Assembly: GCF_963678635.1 (NCBI RefSeq)
Contig: NC_087068.1
Coordinates: 36,155,436-36,219,435, forward strand
Source of the DNA: Symsagittifera roscoffensis
Taxonomy: Eukaryota; Xenacoelomorpha; Acoela; Convolutidae
Length of the DNA: 64,000 bases
Reading direction: 5' to 3'
The notes under the pieces are model-generated. The model made no database searches. It was not told the DNA's origin and saw nothing but the letters and a program-made list of their open reading frames with translations. Made by a program: the position numbers and the translations under genes. Positions 11,421 through 21,900 of the stretch are shown here, piece by piece. Position 1 is the stretch's first letter. The number at the start of each line of letters is the position of its first letter.

Positions 11421-13848
11421 ATCATTAATGTTTTCAAACCCTTGACAAATTTATGAGTGAAACACGCAATACTTTTCTTACCCTTGCATTCCAAAAAGGT
11501 TCTGTCTGTTTTTTTCCCAGGAAATTAGAGTAAAAAGCCAAAACAATATAATTCGATTTGAAGTCAAAAGGGATGACAATAATTTAGCGACACCAATTCA
11601 ATTGGTTAGTGTTCGTACCAGCAGGAAAAATATGACCTACCAAAAGGAAACTACACTATCCAACTTTTGATGGAAAACGCAAAAAAAGGTATCAATACTT
11701 ATCAGTAAATGTTTTACTTTTGCGCTTTGAATTCGGGGGTAAATTGTCCTCAATGAAAAAACACCTGAGTAGAAATGAACATAAGGTAGAAGGAATCGAC
11801 TTTTTTATGACACATGCGCAAACAATAACACGACACAGAAGAACAGCAAGCCAATGAGAAATGTTCAATTTTCCTTTAATCCAAATTTCCCAATCTAGGT
11901 CGCTATAGAACCTCACGTGATGCCACGTAGCTACACGTGGTTACCTTTTCTACCAATACCTCGCCCGCAAGCACACGTGATTTAACTCAATCTGGTTAAA
12001 ACTGCCTATATTTCACGAACCCAAAAACACCACTATTGCTATTGATCACCTAGTGAAATAGCTGGTGGCAGGAGATTACAGGCTCACATTTATATTGCGA
12101 AATAGAGAAAAGATAAAGGACAGATAGTTACCGTTAAATACGGAAGCAATACAGACGCACACAAATTCAACTGAGGAAAGGCAGAGTAAAATCTACTATC
12201 AATCCAATTCGTAAGGTAGTTAGGTCAACCGAGTGAATTGCCACTACTGTAATAGAAAGCACAAGTAAATTTTCACAAACAAGTTTTGGTAACTTGGTGA
12301 AATTTGTAAGCGTACATCAGATAGTGTCCAATAATTTATCAGAGCCAGTAAATGACTAAAAGAATGATCAATATTCGCAGAAATCTTTCTTTTCTTTCAA
12401 TCAAAGATCTATCTCACCATGATTCAAGCAGACTACTGAGAAAGACATGCAAAATCTACTAAAAGAAATGAAATGAGATCAACTAACCCGATCTATCAAA
12501 TTACTTGTCCGAAAAAAATGTCAAACCAAACAAATCCATCGAGAATAAATACATATACATACACCCTACCCGGATTAAAAATCAACTCGACGCCAGATTC
12601 CAGTGTTTCATTGTCAAAAGATTTCGTTTTTTTTATTCATTACTGCAGCTTACGTTACGCTAGAATAAACTGGTTTATTTCTTAATTAACACTTCGATTT
12701 TTGAATTTCAAATAGGAAAAAATCGTGATACTTTTTAGCTCTAAGATTGGAATAAATAGACCGAATACTCTATCGTATTGACCTCTTACCCCATATTGTA
12801 TGTCTAAAAAGCTTTACCACTATAAAAGGCTGATTCAGCCATAGGCATTATTGAGTAATACAATTAGTAGCGAAACCCCTCTCCCTATAGGAAAAGGGCG
12901 GGGGTGTTAAATAGATCCGAAAAAACTTATTGAGTGTGCATATCCGCTATGTAATTTCTGAACCCATTCGGCCCAATTGAAGATCGGCTTAGTTGACTAC
13001 TATAATGTTAGTGAATTAGTGAGTTCGATTTAGTGCGTACTTACGAGTAAACTCAGGCAGAGGTTGGGGCTCCTAGGAGAAAAGGGGAATTTTGAAAGTA
13101 TGCAACAAAAAACACAACTAACCATTGCTGGTAGATACATGAGGAGCAGTAAAACTATCTAAGGGCGACTCATACAGAAAACAGTTAAGAATAGAATAGC
13201 TGAAGCCACTGACACTGAAATCCAGGTGCTCAGATTGATAGTTCAGGTAATAACTTTCCGACCATTCATAATAGCCCAGCAAACCTGGACAAATTGCTCT
13301 CAAATCCAGGTAAACTTTCTTATTTAAATCCGGAATTATAACAATTTCTCACACATTTCAGCGCTTTTTAGGAAACAAATCATAACTGTTTCCAATGGCT
13401 TGTACTAAATTGGTTGTTGAAGCTAAATTGTGCAGACCACGAAATGAATCTGTCAAAATGTAACTTCTGGTACTTCAAATCGCAAGATATTTTTCGAGCT
13501 AGCACCTCCTGCAAAGCTGATACAAATGTCACTTTTGAAAATAATATCGTGTATATGCATGTTTTCTCGCTATGCACAAAATCAGCTCATTTTAAGGATT
13601 TTTAATCGGTTTCATTGCATAGGAATAAACGCTAGTGTTTGTTTTTCAGAAAATTTATGGTTCTTTGATACCAGACCAAAATCGCCTTTTAATGACTGTT
13701 TTATAGCAATATGCACAGTTGATACATTTCAAACGAAATCTATCACCAGATTTTTAGTCACGTGTTTCGTTCAAAAAATCAACAAACTTACGCCATAAAA
13801 AGCTGTCAAATAAAAAACTACAACAGAACAGACCAATAAGCAGAATAA

Positions 13849-14258
13849 TGGAACCTGATCTAAACTACATTTTATGATTGGATAAATTAAATGTTTTACC
13901 AATGTAAAGTATTTAATATTAACCAATCACGATCCATCTAACTAACAACCCACTTATTTGTAAGTGCTGAAGTTACTTGTAATTTCAGCACCAGAGAGAT
14001 TTGAATTTAACTTAGAAATTAGTTGGACTCTCCCGAGCACTTCAGCAGCCGCAATAAACCAGTATACCCTAGATCTATTGAGCCTAGCAGAGACTAGTTA
14101 AACAACCTGAGACTAGATAGTATAAGAGTAAGATTAGGATCGGTATTAGACTAAGAAGTTGCACGAATCTATCCGGCCGAAAATAAGATAGCGTGACGAG
14201 CAGACGGTGTACCCTATCCGAAATTACTCTATGAGTTATACACTCCAGTCCTAACTCA
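13849..14258 (+). repeat. 5' LTR, 410 bp
   Basis: TG...CA ends, identical to 32355-32764. It contains CCAAT boxes in its first 120 bp, an A/T-rich TATA-like region (GTATTTAATATTAACC) and an AATAAA polyadenylation hexamer at 14053-14058. These allow a provisional U3-R-U5 layout with R around the hexamer. Confidence 0.96.
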
Positions 14259-14260
14259 TC

Positions 14261-14275
14261 TGGTGCGACCATAAG
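14261..14275 (+). other. Probable primer binding site
   Basis: TGGTGCGACCATAAG starts 2 nt after the 5' LTR. TGG complements the CCA end of a tRNA. I could not assign the tRNA species by eye. Confidence 0.65.
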
Positions 14276-15512
14276 TCTCGAACAAGACCTTACTAGATTA
14301 GAATTAACCAAAATTAGATTAGAAATTAGACAAAAACATTTACAAAATGTTATACGACAATAATTTAATTGAAATGTCTCTCCGACTCAATAGATCAGAG
14401 CCAATATTCCGAACCATAACAGAACTACCCGGAATTGGAAGAAGACCTCGAACCAAAGACGACATACGACAAAGTAGAAACTTGCCGTATAGTTATATGA
14501 TAGTTCGGCAAAAGCCAGAACAAACTTTTATATTTCGAATACTACTTGCAATGAATTTAGATTTCCATTTGCAAACATAAAACCTTGAAGTTACTCTTCA
14601 AAATCATTTCAGGCGCTAAACAAAATTAATATTATACAATAACGATTGATAAAAAGATCTAAGATCGTTTTCCTAAAACTCTGCAGTATTATACAAAACA
14701 TGTTTGAAAAATATTTATTGGAAAATAAAAATAAAAATTAGTAGCATGACAATAAATGGTTAGTAATCATAAATCACCCTGTTGTTCCAGCTTCCTCACC
14801 TAAAACATAACAGCAATCATAAACCCACTAATATCATCAAAACACTAAATCTTTCCTTTACACAAATTTAAAACTTTATTAAAACTTAAAGTCACTTAAT
14901 TCAAAATCAGATCATCAAGGCTTATCCTTGGATCTTAAATCATTTTCTACTTAATTAAATTTCAAACTTGATCATCAAGGCTTATCCTTGGATCAAACAG
15001 AACAACTTTGTTCTCCCCCACCCACTTAATTAGTGTCTAACGACCTCAAACGTCGATTCACTATCCAACCCTCTCTAAAAACCCAGGACTAATAGAAATT
15101 TTTAAACAAAACTAATCATTCAAATTAGGATAAATAGTGAAGAACTTCGGTTATTCATCCTTCACTTGACCCCCCCCCTCTTAACAGACCCAGGATAAAT
15201 CTTAGACTTAGTAAGTTTAAAATAGTATCTAACGAACTACTCGCGTTCTAATTATACCTGAACCTTGTGGATCGATTTACTATTCTCCAACCCTTGAACA
15301 CAATCACTACCCCTAAGTAAGATTAAGTAAGTTAACACCTTAGCTTATACTAGTCACGAGAAAGTAAAAATCATTCTTCGGAATCGATATACTTTTCTCT
15401 CCAACCCTGAACAAATAGACCCAGGTTAAGCTAACCAAAAAATCGTAAGGACTAACAGTTTAAGTAATTAGAATTCACTTAACAACTTTTTGCATCCGTC
15501 ATCCTAAACCTT
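14276..15512 (+). other. Long leader of the LTR element with repeats and candidate splice donors
   Basis: About 1.2 kb separates the primer site from the first main ORF. It holds a small ORF (14347-14580, 77 codons, no recognisable features), a perfect 25-bp direct repeat (14910-14934 and 14970-14994) whose centre AAGGCTTATCCTT is nearly palindromic, and degenerate copies of a segment with CGATT...CTAT or CTTTTCTC followed by CCAACCCT, some followed by ACCCAGG (near 15050, 15265 and 15380). Donor-like sites GTAAGT or GTAAGA lie at 15211, 15317 and 15327. Retroviral elements often place the splice donor for env mRNA in this position, so these are candidates for subgenomic RNA production. Confidence 0.6.
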
Positions 15513-15980
15513 ATGTCATTTAAAAACCTAGGAAATAAACAAACAATCGTTTTACACAATTGTGAAATAGATAACAAAAAATACGATCTTGTAATCACAC
15601 CTCATACACAAACAGTTGGATACATTCGCACAAAACGACAAACACTAAAGAGGAAAATAATAACTAAACAAAGACAAATAACACGAAAAAGATTTTCAAA
15701 AAATCGAAACGCATTTTCAGAATCAGAAACCAACAGTTTAGACGAACTTTACAAACTAAAAGAATCAATAGATAAAAATTGCCCACTTCACGATCAAATA
15801 TATTTTTCTGACTCAGAAACAACTTCAAATTCATCACAAAGAGGAAAAAGAAGAATAAAAAAACAGTACAAACACAAACCAGTACATTTATACAATTGGA
15901 ATCAACCAATTCGACACATTAATAATTACATATTAACAGTCATCGAACGGAAAAATGAGTTCAACACACACCCCAGGTGA
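15513..15980 (+). CDS. Small basic ORF overlapping the gag start (155 aa)
   Basis: I do not recognise this protein. It starts at ATG 15513, ends at 15980 and overlaps the Gag-Pol ATG at 15955 by 26 nt in another frame. It is strongly basic, with an Arg/Lys-rich middle (residues about 38-65) and a second cluster RGKRRIKK near residue 110, and has a Ser/Glu-rich acidic patch between them. There is no membrane segment. The two basic clusters could bind nucleic acid or direct nuclear import. It is the first substantial ORF of the genomic RNA, so ribosomes reaching gag must pass its start by leaky scanning, reinitiation or splicing. Confidence 0.7.
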   Translation: MSFKNLGNKQTIVLHNCEIDNKKYDLVITPHTQTVGYIRTKRQTLKRKIITKQRQITRKRFSKNRNAFSESETNSLDELYKLKESIDKNCPLHDQIYFSDSETTSNSSQRGKRRIKKQYKHKPVHLYNWNQPIRHINNYILTVIERKNEFNTHPR

Positions 15981-18900
15981 CGAAACTCCAGATGATGATG
16001 AAATCTTTCCTTTTATAGTAGATGCAGATACTGATAGAGGACAACACATATTTTGTCAAAATTTACTCGTAAATTTATTTGAACCCGGAATCAGTCCATG
16101 TAAAACAGAGTTCCCCGATGTAAAAATCAAAAGACAAATCATAGATCACTATCTAAAAGATATATGCAACATAACACAACAGTATGGAATCTACTCTATA
16201 GAATTCACTTCCCCAAACCATAATAATAGAACATATACTATTCAAACAGACGATCTTGATTTAGAATTTTCAAAAGTTTTTTCAGAATATATAAAAAGCA
16301 TCCAATACCGTAACTCACAAAGAGCAAACTCCATTTTCACCAATGAAGTTTTCGCAATAATATATAGTTATATTTCGATATTAGAAAATGAACTCCCATT
16401 AACAAATGTCTCACCGACAGAAACATCTAAACATTTAAGAGTACGACATGAAATCACACTACTCTCTAGTTATTTAAACATCATTAAAGAAAATTTCACG
16501 AAAGATGACGTTTCACAACATACCAAACACGATTTACAAAAAATTTTGGCATGGTTCATAATAGATTATTTCACACACAATATTGATTTAATTGCACAAG
16601 CAAGAAAAAATTTTAGACCCCAAAATTCAAACGATGATACCGCTATCACAGAACAATCAGATTATGTTTGGGACCCCGAATGGTCTCATCCCGCATTTAT
16701 AAGCTTTCCACAATCAATCTCAAGTCAAGCAATAGGTACAATATCTTACATAAGAGATTATGTAAGAGTAATACCATTAACAATTGATGCAACACCATTA
16801 AACTATAATACATTTTTACCCGATACACAAAATAATAGTTTAAACTCTACAGTCATACACAACGAAAACCTCAATGGAACTAGGAATCTTACTCAACAAG
16901 ATATACAGACACCATCACACTTCATAAATGAAGAAATTGTACACACAACAACTACACAACAAAGTATTTCACCAATACGCCCGAATTTAACAACACCAAG
17001 AAATACAAATCTTTCACAAACACAAGTAACCTTACAATCAACCGTTAAACCTTCGGTTGCTCCAAAATATTCACATATGGATTACCAAACATATAGACCC
17101 ATGACAATACCATCAAAAACACGCAAAACATTCACTAGAAACAACTTTGCAGACCATAATTATAATTATACACATCCGTCAAAAACAAATTATCAACCAC
17201 AAAGGAATTTTAATCAATATACAAAACCTCGAAACTGGGATAACCCAACGGCCCAATATAATTCCAAAAATTTTCAACCAAATCCTCCACAGGATCGCAG
17301 TGAAAATTACCCATTTTTTCAACAAAATAAAAACAAAAAACAAACATCTTATCAAATGGATTATTTATCCTCAGATGATGATTTCTTACAACCAGATATA
17401 TTTGCACCAAATACTCAAGAATATCGTAGACAAGGAATACAGAGAACACGTACAAATCATAGAAATTTTTCTCCACAACCAATAGATGCACAACATCAAC
17501 AACCAATTCAACAACAAAATCTAATTAATACACAATCTTTTCAACCAATTCAACAACAAAATCCAATGACTGCACACTCGTATCAAGCATCACAAATGCA
17601 AAATGAGATACCACTCCCATATTATCTCCAACAACATGAAATAACAAGAAACCAACTTTCGAATTTTTCTCAAATGCCAAATGCAGCAGAATCATTACAA
17701 ATGACAATGAATCCATACCTAATGGGTGGATCATCAAGAACATCAAACAAACCTTTAATGGTTTTCACAGGAACAGACCCCGAATACTCTGTAGAAGATT
17801 ATTTAAATGCAGTAACAGCAAACTTGATTTTAAACATTGGACCTGAACCAATTAATACGCCACTACATCAAAATTGGATACATCGACGCACAGCGTTAAT
17901 ACAAACAACCTTAGATGGCGCAGCCCAAAAATGGTTTTCAGTACTACCTCTAGAAATAAAATCAAACTGGAAAAGATTTACACAAGAATTTTCAAAAATG
18001 TTTGACTCCGAAAGAAACAAACAACAACAAAGAGTTTTATGTAATGAAATTCGCAGATTACCAAACGAAACCATCAAGCAAATAGCAGTACGAATCGAAA
18101 CACTAGTTCGAAAAGCATATTCATTAAATACACATGACTATAAAAACACAAAGATGACAGAAATCTTAATGATGACCTTAACACCACAATTAAGGAAAAT
18201 AGCAATAAAAAAGAGAGCATCCCATCCTTCTTCAATTCGAGAACCCGATTTAGATTTTAGAAAACTAGTAGACAAACTAGAACAAGCAGAAATCACGATG
18301 AAACTAGAAGAAACGGAAAATCTGAAATTACAATACGTTAACAAAATTGAAACGACTCCCACTAATATTAATAATATACAGGAATCAGAGACAGACCTCG
18401 TTGAAAAAATCACTGAAATACTCAATATTTACGAAAAGAACCCAAACTTTAAAGGCAAACCATCTTTCAAAAAATGGTGTAATTATTGCCGACGATACGG
18501 ACATAGTATTTCCGAATGTAGACAAAAACAGCAAGATAGTCAAAATAAACCTCAAAAATACAAAGAACCAAATAAATCATTCTATCAATACATGAAAAAA
18601 GATCAAAATTTACCGAACAAAACAGTTCACAGCAACAACAGTTCAGGAAAACCACTCCCGAACAATACAAATTATACAAGAAATCAATCCCCATATAACT
18701 CAAGTTATAGAGGAAGATCACCAGAACGAAGAAACACGTATAATTCATCACAAAATCACTACAATAGACCAAATAGTCGAAATAACTACTCCAGATCAAA
18801 TTCAAATACACAACGATTTGTTTCTAGATCTAATTCCCAATCAAGAAATAATTACTATCCAAACAATCAATCACGAAATTCATCATACAATAGGAATAGA

Positions 18901-21900
18901 AACTACTCCTATAATCGAAATAGAAGTTATTCAAACAACCGAAACCAGAATTATCCGAACAATCGATCAAGGAATAACTCATATAATAGATCGAACTATA
19001 ACAGACCAAACAATAATTACCAAAACAGATCGCGAAATAATTCACAAAATCGACACCCAAGTTATAATAATCGTTATAGAAATTATTCCCAATCACCACA
19101 CCGGAATAATAATAACTATAATAACTCTAATAATCGCCACAGAAGTAGTACACCTAAACATCAAAGACAAATCAATCAAGTACAATCTAACCCAGAAACA
19201 ACATCAGACCCTCCAGGTATTGATGACACAGTAACTGATACGTTACAACTCAATCAAATAAACTGTACATCATCAGATTCAGAAAGTGATACTGAAAACA
19301 CTCGTTCTATCAATATGATAAAAGTCGAAAATGACTATGAATCTGTCATATATGAACAACCCTTTCCATCACACATATATGAAAATCAATCAGAATTTCT
19401 TCAAAATTATTACACTACACCCATAAATTCCACACCAACGACGCAAGAAACAAACGAGATTAACACTACAGATCAAACCAATAAAAATACCAAAACAAAA
19501 TGCTTGAATACAAACCACATTTATCAAAATATACAAAAAGAACAACCCAAAGAAAAAATCTGGACAATACCATTTCTCTTAGAAAGCCCAAGAAACAAAG
19601 AATTTCAACCACCAGACCTTGAAATCGATTTTTTAATTGATTCAGGAGCAGAATCAAACATAATAAACATTCCCACATGGAATGAAATAAAAACTTTACA
19701 CCCAAAGCTAACACCTCTTGAAACCTCCAGTAAGCTAGCAACAGCACAAGGATCAACATTGATAAACTACGGAAAAATCCAATTATTTCTCCTCCCTACC
19801 AGAACAATGGAGCAAAGTAAAATTCTAAATAAGCCATTTAAACAAATATTCCATATCACTGATATTAAATATAATATCATTGGAATACCATTTATTTCGA
19901 AGTATATACCAACAATTAACATCCTAAATAGTAAAATATTAATCAAAGATAAATATACAAAAACAAAAGAAACATCCTTAACATTTTTTCAAAGATTAAA
20001 TAAACCACCACCATTTTTTTCAAAATTTTATCCGATATTTAACCAACAAAGAAAACACCTGAAACCACTATCAGGAAACATCTATAATTTTTCAATCAAA
20101 CAAGTTCACCAATATGATAAAGAACAAAACAAACAAAAATTTTATATGTCAGATTTTGAATTCAAACCTATTCATAAATTTTTCAAAATCACAATCTCTT
20201 CAATAAAATATTTAAAAAATTCGAATTCAGATATTATTTCCTTACATGTTTATAACAACACACCTTACCAAGTAACATTACCTTTAGGACTTTTAGGATA
20301 TTGTGAAACCAACGCTACAATATCACCAATACACGAAAAAGCCTATCGCGTAAATAATATACTCCAATTACTAGATATTTGCCAATCTACAATTCTTAAT
20401 GAAGAATTATCTATAAATAATATAATAAGTAACGAAAACAGAAATACGGATTATTTCACAAAAACTCCATATTTCAAACCTACATTCAACATAAGTAACT
20501 ACACAGAAGACCAACAGAAATTTTTAACAATGTTTAATTTCCAACATTCACAAATAACACAAGACGAATTCGAAAAGTTAGCCAAACAGCTAATTAAATA
20601 TTCATCAGTCTATGCAACATCAAAATTCGATGTTGGCAAAATCAGTTCATCACTACATCTCCCATTAAAACCAGACGCAGTTTTCAAAAAACAGAGAGCA
20701 AGTAAAGTACCAATTCACTTACATGATAAAGTAAACAGATTACTCGATATTTTAGAACAGTACAATATTATATCACCAGTTAATAAAGAAGAACAACCAA
20801 AAGGCAACACATTCATCAACCCCGTTATCATTCTAGCTAAAGGAGAATCATTAAAAATCGTTCTCGACGCTAGATACCTCAATTCACTCATAGATGAATC
20901 AAAATGCAATTGGCCCATCGAACCAATACAAGTTATTTTAACAAAAATAAATGGCAAATACTTCACAACCGCCGACATGAATAGTGCATACAATCAAATG
21001 CCACTAGATGAACAATCACGACGTTTAACACAATTTGTTATCGGAAACCAACAATATGAATTTAACCGCTTATTCTATGGAATATCCATAGGACCAGCAG
21101 CATTTTCAGCTTTTATGAGCAAAATTTTTAGACCACTAATACTTAAGAAAAACGCAATCACCTATCTAGACGATGTTTTTATGCAATCACAAACAAAAGA
21201 CGAAATGTTCAATGTTTTAGAAAAATATCACCAAATACTTCAGAACGAAAATCTGAAGGCCGCCCCCGATAAATCACACTTCTTTTTGACAAGAGTTAAA
21301 TTCTTAGGACATAATATAGAAAGAAAAACAATCACTCCATTGAAATCACGCATTGACGCTATTCAAAAACTTCAACCACCAACAAATAAAAAGAAAATCC
21401 AAGAATTCCTTGGAATGTTAAACTTTTTAAGTAAATATGTTTATAAAATGCAACTATATCTACGACCATTTTACAACATCCTTAGACAACAAAATAATTT
21501 TGAATGGAATACAGAACATCAAGCACGATTCGAAGAAATAAAGAAACTTTTAACTGAACAAATTTCAAACACAATTCCAGACCCTGATCAACCATTTTAT
21601 GCAATGTGCGATGCTTCGAACTTTGGCATCGGCGCAGCACTATTACAATCACATAATGGTACAAATAAAATGAACCTGATATCAGCAAATTCCCGATTAT
21701 TCACTCAAGCAGAGCTACGACTCTCAACTCTAATGAGAGAATGTACAGCCATAATATATACACTGACAGAATATGAATTTCTGATACTTGGATCACAACA
21801 TCCCACAGTTTTATTCACAGACCACAAACCAATCATTTTTCTTTTCACACAGAAATCTAACCCAAACCACCGAGTTTACAGATTTCAATTAATTCTAATG

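Larger units (their letters stand above)
9093..13848. other. Intergenic, repeat-rich, no gene seen
   Basis: It holds a double hairpin at 9659-9686, a satellite block at 10263-11010 ending in a poly-C run near 11000, a hairpin-bearing repeat at 11380-11415, and three CACGTG hexamers at 11914, 11934 and 11974. The open frames in it are short and lack recognisable protein features. Confidence 0.6.

Noticed and set aside
17147..19234. Alternative-frame ORFs inside gag, on both strands
   Set aside because: They overlap the intact Gag-Pol frame, and their Ile/Thr/His-rich composition is what frame-shifted reading of this biased sequence gives.
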